From: Ditylenchus dipsaci
Taxonomy: Eukaryota; Nematoda; Chromadorea; Rhabditida; Anguinidae
Assembly (NCBI GenBank): GCA_004194705.1
Contig: SADC01000555.1
Location: 1 to 64,000 of the forward strand
DNA: 64,000 bases
Direction of reading: 5' to 3'
In this document: one piece after another, positions 1 to 11,300 of the stretch
Numbering within the stretch: position 1 is the stretch's first letter
Layout: each line of letters opens with the position of its first letter
The notes under the pieces: generated by a model
What the model was told of the DNA's origin: nothing
Database searches by the model: none
Seen by the model: the letters and a program-made list of their open reading frames with translations, nothing else
Translations under genes and position numbers: made by a program

Positions 1-29
1 ACTTTTCTCTAATACTTTATAAATGGTAT

Positions 30-2390
30 TACATGAGTTCAAAGCCCAAAGAAAAAACAGAGATCCGGAAGCTACACGTACTGAAAAAAATCTAAAAAAA
101 TTCGATCAATAGCAGACATTGAACATTTGAGGGGTAAACTATGAAATTTGGAGTAAATAATTGTGTTAAGTAATACATAAACTTAAAAGAAGTGCAGATT
201 ACGGCTATCTGATGAGTATCATAAGGTATTTATGACAATAAATGTGAAAATTTTACTTCAAAGAAAGATGTTCATTTTTCAAAACGTGTTAATACTTACG
301 AACGAACAAAGATGTGATAAAGTCTTTTTTAAGTATCAAGTATATACGACAGAGCAAGAAAGACTGCACCAGAAATAGATTCGACGTATTGAAAAAAAAG
401 CTTTGGAAGTGTTTAGCGATACTTCAAACAAAATTTTTTGTTGATTAGTCGTAACTAGTAATAAAAATCAAGCTTTTTACAGAATTTTTTCATCAATTAT
501 AAAAACGAATTCTGTCTATAAAAATGAGCGCCGCCGCCTCCGCCGCGCGGCATTTCGAAAATTCGCCGCCGCCGGCCCGCGCTCCAAAATCGCCAATTTG
601 CCGGCGGGCCGCCGGCGCTCCGCCGGCGGCCGCCGGGCAAGTATGTTGTTCTGACTAGTATCGAAAAAAATGCACTTTTTCACAAAAACGTGGCACTTTT
701 TCTCCAGAACGTGCATATTTACATATCGTCCTAAAAATATTTTTACAGCGATAGGTAAAGTAGCGGAAAAAGAGTAAATTATGCGGAAAAAAAGTAAATT
801 AGGCGGAGAAAAAAGGTTTTAGGCGGAAAAAGAAGTAAATTAGGCGGAGAAAAAGTATTCCATATGCAGTCAATCAGCATTCATAGCAATGGTGAAAATT
901 AAGAACAAAATTTGAGTGCATTTTTCAAAATGTATATATCGGTCAATGTGCATGTTTCACATGGGTGTCTTTTTTAAAGTTGCTCAGACGATAGCAAAAC
1001 ACGCATACATCACAGAAAAATTTTGAAAAAAATAGTCGTAAGTGGGTTTATCATTTCTCAGAAAGGCTTTAAAATTTTCTCATTTTCATATCTGTACACA
1101 AATGAAAATAAAAATATCTTGTTTACGTTTGTGTCTCAAATCAAGGAAAAAGTTTTGTACGTTTTGTACACGAATAAAATCAGAAAATGTTTGTGTACAA
1201 AATCAAAATTTTACAAAGTCTGTATACTTTGGTACACAAATGAACAAAATTTGTACGTTTGTTGTACAAAACGAAAAACCCGAAAATTTTATTTATTTGT
1301 GTACACAGATGAAAAATTTTAACACAAATCAACAATGTTTTATTGCATACAATGTGCTATACTAAAATACAAAAACATACTTTTTCAGGTTATTGTGCAC
1401 GATAACGAGACATGGTAAAAGCTCGATCTCTTTTTGGGATTTTAAAAAACCGGAAAACATCACTGCTTAGAATACTCATAGATGAGCGAAAATTGTTGTG
1501 AGCGTACTAACATACACTGGCCACCCTTGCCCTAGGCTAAAAAATTACAAAAAACAATAGGGCCAGGTTTACAAAATCGCACCTTATATAAGATAGGGCC
1601 GACTATCATACCCAGTCTTTCTATATGAACCGGAACAAATGTACCTTTTATACGAGCCAGGACAATTGGTCATCAGGAACAAACGATCGCCAGGAACAAA
1701 CAGCGCCGCAGCAATCAAGTCGTCAAATAATTTAGACATCACTGCTCATTCATGAGAGGCGTAATGGCTGAGCTGTTCGAAGACAGCCAATTTAAAGGGG
1801 AGTGACAATAGGGGGGGGGTTGAGGAATGAATTTGAAAACTTCGTGTGGAAAAACCTACGGGTTCCATAATTATTCATGAATAGTACTCGTATATTATTT
1901 TATAATGGGTTTCATTAGATAATCTGAATGATTTAGTGAAACCATCACAAATACAATGGTTAAATTCTTCATATAAAATATTTTTGCTTGGCATTCTTCA
2001 ATTGGCATTTTCGCCCCCACGCCGTATCAGCTTCATCCAGGGCTACAGCTTTATAACATCCTCTAAAAATCAAAATTTTGAGTTTTCGATAGCAAAGAAG
2101 TTTTACATATCTTTTGTTTAACCTAAATCTGGACCTTTGCTGGCAATAGGACTAGTTAAACATGAAAAAATCATCTTTCAGCCCTTGAATCACACAGCCA
2201 CAATATCAGCCATAATGATTTTAAAAAATTCAGGTAGAACATCTTATTCGTGGGATGTGGAATTAGCACTATTCGTAGGTCTATTGCCTTCTTCTTTGAA
2301 ACACACAACTAATGATCAAACATAGTTTTATTCAGACACACAATTTACAGCGGCAGTGCATTAGAACATGAGAATTGACACTATCAGTAG
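30..2390. other. No recognised gene; assorted repeats
   Basis: Contains a GC-rich, partly self-complementary patch (525-645, CGCCGGCGGCCGCC), an array of AGTAAATTAGGCGGA-type units (755-860), an array of GTACACAAATGA/TTTGTACAC units (1085-1320), AGGAACAAAC repeats (1628-1700) and a fragment related to the hairpin at 28855 (1815-1945). Open frames here are short and repeat-driven. Confidence 0.5.
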
Positions 2391-2400
2391 ATTTCTCAGG

Positions 2401-2945
2401 CTATTCCGTCGCAGCAGGAGCAGAAGCTTCAGCGTTGTTGTTGTTGACAGCGACACAGGTAGCATGACCACGAGGACAGTTAGCGTGCAATTGGCATAGG
2501 CTCTCCAGAACTGGTCGCGCTTCAGACGTGTATATCTGAAAAACAGAGGAGAATTGATATAGAGAAGATAATCACAGATGGAACCTACTTCTGACGCAAT
2601 GCATCAGCCGTAATGAATCTTGCCCAAGTATGAGATCGCTTGAATTCACGCCAGGCAGTCGGTCCCTTGATTCCACGATTAGTCTGCTTCCAGGTCCTGA
2701 AAAGAGAGATGATAGCAGTGAATCCGAGAGAAACTGTAGCGCTTACTCCCGAAGGCATCCATCTGAGCTTCTTCGTCCGGCGTGTACTGGTAGTTGCGCT
2801 GAAACAATGAATGAGTAAAAGACAACAAATACCAATCTAGCAAGGTCTCACCATTTTGGAAGCTTTATCAGAAGAAAGAGAGCGATCACTTGATGTTAGC
2901 TGGCGGAAAAAGATATGAAGCGACCGAACACGACTGATGCTGAGA
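2401..2945 (-). CDS. Unrecognised small spliced gene
   Basis: Three open exons with good splice signals lie on the minus strand: a leader ending ATG at the donor GTGAGA (about 2851), exon 2798-2746 (RNYQYTPDEEAQMDAFG), exon 2697-2590 (TWKQTNRGIKGPTAWREF, then FITADALRQ), and exon 2535-2401 (EARPVLESLCQLHANC, then NNNNAEASAPAATE and stop). AATAAA on the minus strand at 2333-2328 sits 68 bases past the stop, as for a real 3' end. The three most protein-like frames do not join by canonical splicing: each junction is one base short. An alternative in-frame ending for the last exon terminates at 2361. I do not recognise the family. The cysteine spacing in the last exon could suggest a small secreted or mitochondrial protein, but that is a guess. 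Confidence 0.5.
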
Positions 2946-5300
2946 GAAGAAATGATATTTTCATCATGTATTTCTCTATTTATACTCCGGGAAAATATTT
3001 TTTCAAAATTTGTCCTGGCGCGTCTTTACAACGCTTTAAAGCAAGCTTCCCACGAGGAGGTATTAATACCTTCGATGATTTTTTATGCGCGTATTGTTGT
3101 AGAGTGTACCCAAATCACATGTGAATTTGGATCCTCACCTCTGCAAAAGTTTTAGAGATGGCCCACGGGTCAGTTATGAAAAAACCATGATGTGGGTATC
3201 GAGGTGTTTTTAGAATATTGAGTAACACTTGTACCAGGTTTTGAGGACTGTCAGAGCTGAGGAGACATATTTATCAGTAAATTGGGCACTCGCTACAAGA
3301 ATATGCAGAAAAAAGATTCATCGCTGTTCCCCTAGGTCACAGTCACTCCCTTGTCAAGTCAAAATCGTCCAAAGAGGCACTTCGGGTCGACTTTAGACTC
3401 TTTCCTCCCATGCAACATGTTGAGCGCAACACAATTTGACGCAATATAAATCAGATTTGAGCGTAAACGTCAAGCACCTGTTTGACAAAACCGTCACAAT
3501 TAACGTTGTCCATTAACTTCTTTCGGATTGTGATGAAGTGGGCACTGACAAGGGATCCTTTCGGAGTGTCATTTTAAGACCCTATCACGTGAATTTGTTA
3601 CATGTTCTTGTAGAGCATGTATGACTTCCTAATGAAAGTGGGCCGTTGAGGCGATATTACCACAGAAAGTGGTACAACCCTTCAATTAGAGTGCTGTGTT
3701 ACGGTATCCATGTTTTTTTTTGGATTTTAAATTCAATAGGTAACTGGATAATTAAATCAATAGGTAGATGGCCCGTACTTTCACCTATTTGGTCTACATT
3801 TCGCGAGGATGCTGCAATGAATAACACCTCCTTACAGACTAGAATCGCAGGCAGTGTTGTAAAAATGTAAATTTTGGCACCGGCACCGGTGCGGCACCTG
3901 GCTGAATATTTGCACCGGCACCGGTGCCTATCACATTCAGTACATTTTTAAGGAAAAAAGTTCATTTTTAACGGGAATGAGTTTTGTTGTTTCAAAAAAA
4001 GTTGGCTTATACAGAAAAATTAATTTTATTGAAATTGAGCAGCACACGACGCTTTACGAGCAGTTGTCCAGAACGGCCTTTATGCCTTATTGTATTTATT
4101 GTGACACCTGAGAAGAGTCTTTACACGCTAACTGACGTGGCAGGGGATGGCAAGGTCACGAGTGCGATTTGTGATAGCTTCGGGAATAACTAAATCAATT
4201 TATATTTTCAGTTGTTTGTTAAATCAGCTCACTTCCTTAGTTGCTTTCCGTAGTCAAAAGCATCGCTTTTAGTTGACCCTTTTTAAACTGTTTCAATGTA
4301 TTGGTTCATTTCTCCATCCAATGGGTCTGAAACGTGTTTCTCAGCCTGAGAATTTCCAAATTCAAAAAAGCAAAAGAAAACGAATCCGTGGCACCATTAA
4401 TAAAGTATTAATAATATATGATAAAATTGACTTATGATTAATTATTACATCGAACTATACCATTCCTTAACAAAAGCATCTGGCTCCATAATCATTCGCT
4501 TCAATCGTTTGTTTGATTTGTTGTAAAAATGAATATGTGGTTTTACTGAGCTTATAAACATAATGTGTCAAACTAAATATAAAAGGGGGCACTTAATATA
4601 CGCATCGCCCAAAATCGACTGTTCTTATCCCGCTAGGTGCATATTTTTTACTAAGTACTGACATTTTTGCGATACTGACCTTAACACTCTAATCAATACC
4701 TGTTGCCATTGACTATCTCCAGAAAAAGTGTCGAGCACTCCAGTCAGCATGGAAAAAGTTGTTGTTTGCCGGCTCCATTCACGCCCAACAATTCAAAACA
4801 TTGACCTTTGCCGACTGCAAACGACAAGTTATTCACTGCCAAATGGGTGGATCCGTAGCCCTGAATTTAAAAAAGACGATGTTTTTCTGTGGGATTGGAA
4901 AAAAAAATGAAAGGAAAATAATATCGGAACCAGATTGAAAATAAAATGGGCTGCCCGTGCGTTTCGAAAAATTCAAAAAACAAGCAATTTTTTTGAATCG
5001 TCCCATATTTCACTCGTTTTGCGTCAAGTCTAATATTGATGACCCTATACTACTTTTAAAAACTAGACAGAAAACTTTAAAAATCAGGACATTAACGCAA
5101 ATAAAATATGTTTGAAAAAAAAAAAATGCTGGTTCCCCCTAAAAAATTCTGTTTGCCTTTTCTCTGTGTCGTGCACGGGCATGCCCTTTCAAACCCAGAG
5201 GCACACCTCGGTAGACCTGGAGGCTCCAGGTGGTTAATAAGATCACCAGGAGAATAAACGGAGACAATCAACGCGAAATTATCGAACAATTTTTAGCAGT
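2946..5300. other. No recognised gene
   Basis: A short GC palindrome GGCACCGGCACCGGTGC occurs twice (3878-3930). Frames at 3646-3870 and 4728-4910 are open but show no splice context or family match. Confidence 0.45.
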
Positions 5301-5369
5301 TGATAGTCGAAATGGCTCTAGGTAAATTCGCCATCAGTAAATTCGCCAACAGGTAAATTCACCAACAAT

Positions 5370-5560
5370 TTTTTAAGGTTACAGGTTCGAATCCTAGTGG
5401 TGGCAAACTTTATTTATTTTTCATTAAGTTCATTTTAAAGGCCAGCAAGTTTCAAGTGGGTAGGAAAACCGAAAAAACTGATAAAAAAATAACACAGCAG
5501 ACACGGGAATCGAACCTGATGCTACGTTTACGAGGTCGAGCTCGAAGTGCTTACATAGGC
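5370..5560. repeat. tRNA-derived SINE-like fragments
   Basis: GGTTCGAATCCTAGTGGTGG (5391, plus) and, on the minus strand around 5510-5530, GGTTCGATTCCCGTGTC are B-box/T-arm sequences without complete tRNA folds. A near copy (GGTTCGAATCCCAGTGGGTG) is at 29313-29332, again followed by GCAAAC. No intact tRNA gene was found in the window. Confidence 0.5.
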
Positions 5561-6271
5561 AGGTCGTGAAAGGTCATGAATTTGAAATTGTGCAATGATT
5601 TCTGAGTTTTATAAGCAAATCAACCATACTGATCATGAATTTTACGTAAAAATTAAATAATTGCAAGTAGGGAGTAATTTTTGGTCAAGATTTTGCAAGA
5701 AAATTGAATTTTTTACTTTCAGACTAAAAAAAATTATAGTCTGAAAGTAACTCAAATCGCTCGGAATCCCACCTCAGAAAGGCCAGAAGCCGCTGAAAGT
5801 TGTTGCCAAAATGTTGGCTAAAAGTGAAATATCTCGGAGTTCAGTCCATTTTTTGAAAATCAGTTTTTTGCAAATAAAAATAGACAAGTTTTATCTTCAG
5901 ATTTCACTACAATCATCTGAATCACTCATTGCTAACCAGAGCTAGCACTAAATGCAAAAAAATATTCGCAGCTGCGGATATTTTTCGACCTATGAGGCTA
6001 AAAATGAAATTTATCGTACAGGTTTGAGCTGATTGTGATTATGTTTAACTAGGTTTGTAGCCTAGATTATAAGGAACATTTTATAGTTCAAAAAGTAATT
6101 TTGGCTGTACCGAACTTAAAATATGACAAGAAGTGTCTCTAAACATTGAATTTGAAAAGTCAGCTTAGTCTATCCTCGGCTAATTTTTCAAATTCAATAT
6201 TTAGAGACACTTTTGTTCAAATTTGAAGTTTGATCAAGCTTTGGTCAAGTCTTTTTTGGTTAACTGTAAAT

Positions 6272-6439
6272 TAGAGTATCGGTTTTGCCTTTTGCGATGT
6301 TGCGCTGCGATGTTTTTCGGCCATCCGTGTTGCGCTGCGATATGCGCTGTTTTCAAAATTTTGCGCACGCTGTTGCGCTGCGATGTTCTCAGCTCAATTT
6401 GCTGCGTACGCTGCGATGTATCGCAGCTCCCGATTCTCT
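6272..6439. mobile_element. 168-bp insertion rich in TGCGATG repeats, 9-bp target duplication
   Basis: Flanked by perfect ACTGTAAAT duplications (6263-6271, 6440-6448). Ends TAGAGTATCGG and (complement of right) AGAGAATCGGG are inverted relatives. The body is made of irregular TGCGCTGCGATG units. It interrupts the left arm of the palindromic element 6180-7160. Its size and duplication suggest a non-autonomous MULE-like element. Confidence 0.72.
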
Positions 6440-7105
6440 ACTGTAAATAGGGTTTAAACGTCTCCTATGTAATTTTTATACGCTAGAAACGATAAAAAAA
6501 GTTCTTTCTTAACAATTTTAGCACTTAAGAGTGAATTTAAAAAAAATTGGATACCAAAGGTTGACCAACTGACTTGGTCCCCCAAGGCAATTAAACCAAA
6601 AAGGGTACCTATATATCTTAAAAAAGCCAAAAAGATGGAATTTGAACATAGTTTTGTTAGCTGGGCCCACCGCATAAAGAAACTCTGGTATGCATACATT
6701 TTTATGCATCCAGAGTCACTTTCGAGTGATTTGTGTCTAAGGTATGTGGGTGTGCGCATCTCAACCCCAAGCAACCAAGCCCCTGCGCCCCTTCGGGGGC
6801 GCAGGGGCTTGGTTGGTTAGAGATGCGCGCACTCACTTACCTTAGACATAATTCCGAGCAAGACTCTTGATCAAAAATGTATTAAGCGACTCTTTTTGCC
6901 CAGCTCCAGAGGCCAAAACTTGGTAAGATACCTTAATATAAGATATTTTACCTTGGGGGACCAAGGCAGTTGGTCAACCTTCGGTAACGAACTTTTTTTT
7001 GAAAACTTTATTTTATGTGCGGAAATTGTAAGGAAACAACCTTTTTTTTATCGTTTCTGGCGTATAAAAATTACTTAGGAGACGTTTAAACCTCATTTAC
7101 AGTTG
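6440..7105. mobile_element. Palindromic MITE with GC-rich hairpin core
   Basis: Arms of about 80 bp at the outer ends are inverted copies (GTTTAAACGTCTCCTA and the complement, continuing through TTTTTATACGC and AACGATAAAAAAA). At the centre (about 6770-6815) is a hairpin of GCCCCTGCGCCCC/GGGGCGCAGGGGC with a TTCG loop. Related hairpin cores with the same flanks (CACTCGAAAGTGACTCTGGA) occur at 17440-17790 and 29775-29950. The outer arms may extend to about 6230 and 7125. Confidence 0.75.
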
Positions 7106-7670
7106 ACTAAAAAAGGTTCAAAAATATTTGAAAACTTTTTTCTTGCACCTTGACCATTGTCCATCTTTTTTGGTACAAAAGTCAGTGTTTGGTACTATCT
7201 GGTGGAGGTAATCCAGGGCTTTCTTCTAGCTGTAAAGGTTACCAACATTTACTGCAAAAAATTGATTGGAAAATTGAATTTTTCCAATATTTTTTGAGCT
7301 CGACCATTTTGAGAGGACCTCGACCACCCCTATTGATCTTATGAAATCACAACGATTTTGTCTTTTTGAAAAAAAACTTTTCCAGGGTGACTTTTCATGC
7401 TGAGCAAGCCTAGAATTAAAGAATTTTCGGCGCTACTGTAATATACAAATATCGGACAAAGTTTTGAGCTAATAAATATTTGAAACCAGATTTTTAAATT
7501 TTAAGTTTATCGTCATTGAAATTCGAATTGGCGCAATAACTGAAATTTTAATTTTTGAAGGGAACAGCTGGTGTATATATTAATTTTAAGGTAATTTTTT
7601 TGCACTGAAAATCCGGCGCCTCTATTGTATTTTGAAATTTCAATTAATATTAATCCGTCACATACTTCCA

Positions 7671-7970
7671 TGATCACTCCTTCCTGGATATCACCCCTCC
7701 CTCCTGGTTACCATCTTTCTGAGAAACCTCTTTGCCTACAAACTTTTCGCTCACCTTCCTGGTGGTGAGAGCTATCAAGGTTGTTCGGCCCCATACTGCT
7801 GATTGGGGATACCCACGTAGTTCAGACGCCATCCTGGTAGTTGGGGGGAGTGTAACCGCGTAGTTCGGGATCCATCCTTTTGGTTGTGGGTATCCACGTG
7901 GTTCGGGCCCCAAATTGGTGGTTTGGGTAACTTTTCTGGTGATTTGAGCCCCATTCTGGTGTGAACACAT
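7671..7970. repeat. Imperfect G/T-rich tandem array (GGTGGTTTGGG unit)
   Basis: Roughly 33-bp repeats with GTATCCACGTGGTTCGGGCC and TGGTGGTTTGGGTAAC. The complementary version of the same array is at 21765-21905 (CCCAAACCACGTGGATAC), inside the hAT element. Confidence 0.55.
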
Positions 7971-8303
7971 AAATCAACAATAAATTCAGGCTTAATCCAC
8001 CACCTCCAATTTAGAGGGCAGGATTTTTTTAGAAGCAACTTTATTTACACGTGTTTGTGCTTAAAAGAAAGCTGAGATGTTGCAGTTGAGTGTTCCGGAA
8101 AAATATCTGACAAAAATTCGCTAAAATAGCTCAAAATTGGGTTCTAAGTCAAAAGTGGCGACCCACTCACCCACCCACACATGCCAAATACTATATAGAG
8201 ATGTAAAAGTTTTAGGTAAATTATCATTATTTTTATAGCCAATTAAAATTTCAGTACAAATATACAAAGAAACCCAATTCAAATAGCATTTTTAAAATTT
8301 ATT

Positions 8304-11300
8304 TTATTCTCCAACACTTTCATCGTCGTCCAGCTCTAGCATATCCAAATTAAGTTCATTGGCTGACTGTTGCAGTTCCAGCAGACCAGTCACTCTTTCC
8401 AGAGCTTCTGGGTCATGAAAAACCATGTGGAGAAATCGGAATCCCTGCTCCTTGTAGAGACGCACAACCTCCAGCCCACAAGCAGTACACTTGTCAAATC
8501 GTCTGACTGTGGGTGTCATCATGTGGAAGCGGGAGAGGAATCCTCTGAGCTGATGGGGTGTAGCTCCTAACAGACTAGAGTTCTCATCCACTTCAGCCAG
8601 ACGGGCGGGAGCTGCTTGGCCTAGCTCATGTTGCAACACACTTGCCAGCAATTCAATAGCCATGCCTAGAAAAATGTTTGAGTGGCTATGTGTGAAGTGT
8701 CACAATAAATCCGTGAATTTTCCGGTCAAAGCTTTTTGGTACAAAAAGGCCTTTTATTTGCTACAAAATTAGCTGGCGAAAATGATTTTTTTGGTGCAAA
8801 TTTGCGCTGTTTATTTATCTATATTTTTTTATGATCATTAGAAAGCTATAGCTTTAATCCTAGGATGGTAACGTTGGACACTTTGGGCCCAAACTAATTT
8901 GACTGAAGTCGTTATTACACCTAAACAATTCTTTTAAAGTTCACCTTCCAGATCTAGAAAGCCTTAACACTTAGCTTTAAATTGGATATTGATCAAGCTG
9001 GTGTAATACTCGCTTATCCGAAAAGCACCCTTTTCGAAAAATCTGGAAGCTCCTGACAACATAGGGCACTTTGTGCCCTAAAGGCAGTTCACAATGAGTG
9101 TGCGACTGAGTGCGAGATTTGGTGCGTTTTTTCCTGTTGGTACCATTTGGTAGCTAAGATTCAGGGCTTCAAAATGAGCTATTGAAAATTAATATCTGAA
9201 TGAAAAAAATTGGGTAAAAATGCTTAGGTCCGCACTAGGACCGCACACGTCTAGGTGCTTAAAGTTTCAGTGAAGAAAAAAAAGCACACCTCTTCCCGAG
9301 TTAAAAACACGCAAATCTCCCACTCACAAGGTGCCCAACGTTGCCTGGCTTGGTAACTTTCAACGTTACCATTACCGTTTTCTTTCAACAATGATTTTAC
9401 GGAGCCACAAACTATTAAGAACTCTTGAGGTCTTTGCCAGATAGCTGAACCTCAGATTTAAGCACATCTTAAAGACCGACCCCTGGGTGACGGATTTGCG
9501 AGAATGACGGATCAATAGGGTGACGCCTTGGCTAGGGTGAATTTTGTGAAATCTATAATTAGCCAAATCGATCTGTAGCTGGCAGATTATCGTGACTCGA
9601 CTTATTAAAACTATGGGGCGAAAATTTTTACCTGAAGCAATCATAGAAATGCCAGATCGGCTAATGGTGCATTGTTGGTCCAATGTTCTGTCGAGCATGG
9701 AGTTGCCAGGAGCAGTTACATCACTACAAAAGTAGCAGCCTAGTTCAGGTCCTGGAACTATGCTCGAGAAGTCAATTCTTGTATGCTCGTTTGCATTTGG
9801 AGTAGTAGAAGGTGGTTGACTGGAAGTAGTGTTAAGTGCCTGGACACCATGCCGAATCACAACATAGCTATCGAAACCAAGAGCTACAGTTATGGCCAGC
9901 TGAATGCAAAAATTTTTGTAAATTGAGATAAAAACCGTAAAACATTTAAAATTGCTCAACTTTTTGTTTCACTTTTCTCCTTTTGAATATTTTTCATCGA
10001 AACACAATTTTGAAAATGACTGATCATTTTGACATATTCACATATCAGGTATTGCACAGAAGACTAAAAAAGCCGGGGAAAAAATGAACTAAATGGAGTA
10101 AAAAAAGTTCAAAACCTGAAGTCGGAAATCGGAAGAAAAAAGTGTTGGAAATCAAAATAAATTCGAAAAATTTTTTAAACAAAATTTTTAAAACTTTTTA
10201 CAAGTTAACTATATTTTTCGCGTAGAGGCGTTTGGCGCCTTTTTCCCATTTGGGAAAAAGGGCCAAACGCCTTAATAAGGCGTTTGGCCCCTTTTTTCCG
10301 AATTTCAAATTTTTTATGTGGCGCCATTTCAAACTCGTCATAATTTTGTTATTTAGTGTGGATAATCAATTTGAACAGTGGGGCCTTGATAATTCGGCAA
10401 CCTAGTGTGTATTTTTTCGGGAATTCGTATCTTAAAAAAATTGAGAGTGGAGCGGAATATTAAAGTCATCAGCCCTAATTTTGATAATGGTCACTATGTC
10501 TCCAGTGTTTGTTCTTGTTTAGATGTCAGACAAGAAATGAAAGAATAGGACGTTTCAGTTTATAACCTCTTTGTCATTGATATTATGGTTGGTATTATGT
10601 TTGCTTGAATTGGTATGTTATGGTTAACGGAATAAAGTTTTTTGGTCTTATTCAGTTCTTTCGATACTATATGAAAAAACAAATGAAGGCTACAGCAACT
10701 TCATCCGTTCCGAAGAGAAAAACACTTTTATTATTTTTTGCTTTTATTTTTGTTCCGACATCTTCATGCCGGTTCTAGTGCAGAATCGGGTGCTCCCAAA
10801 AAAATCAACAGGGGGTACCGAGGCAAAAAACATGGAAAATCAACAGGGGGACCAAGGCGTTTTGGGAGCATGCCTATCATCGAGAAAAAACAATGAAAGC
10901 ATCAAGGCCCCACTGTACAAATTGATTATCCACACTAAATAACAAAATTATGACGAGTTTGAAATGGCGCCACATAAAAAATTTGAAATTCGGGAAAAAA
11001 GGGGCCAAACGCCTTATTAAGGCGTTTGGCCCCTTTTTTCCCAAATGGGAAAAAGGGCCAAAAGGCTACGCACCATATTTTTGACAAAATTTCTAAAATT
11101 TGACAAATTTTTCGAAAAACCGAAGAAAAAAGTGACGGAAATCGGGATTCCGTCCCACCCATGCCAAGTACATTGTTGCACGGTCAAAATAAAACGACCA
11201 GGGCGGCGGGGTCTGAAAAAGTTTGTGGTGGACAACTATGGTCACGTACTAAACTATACTAAAAAAACCATTTTGTTCTTTTTCATGAAAATTATCCTAC

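Noticed and set aside
516..716. Minus-strand open frame of 66 codons through the GC-rich patch
   Set aside because: Arg/Ala-rich product arises from CGCCGG repeats; no splice sites or family match.
9372..9959. Single 195-codon open frame on the minus strand
   Set aside because: Only its first part (9899-9632) is an ATG7 exon; the rest is read-through of the intron after a clear GTAAAA donor.
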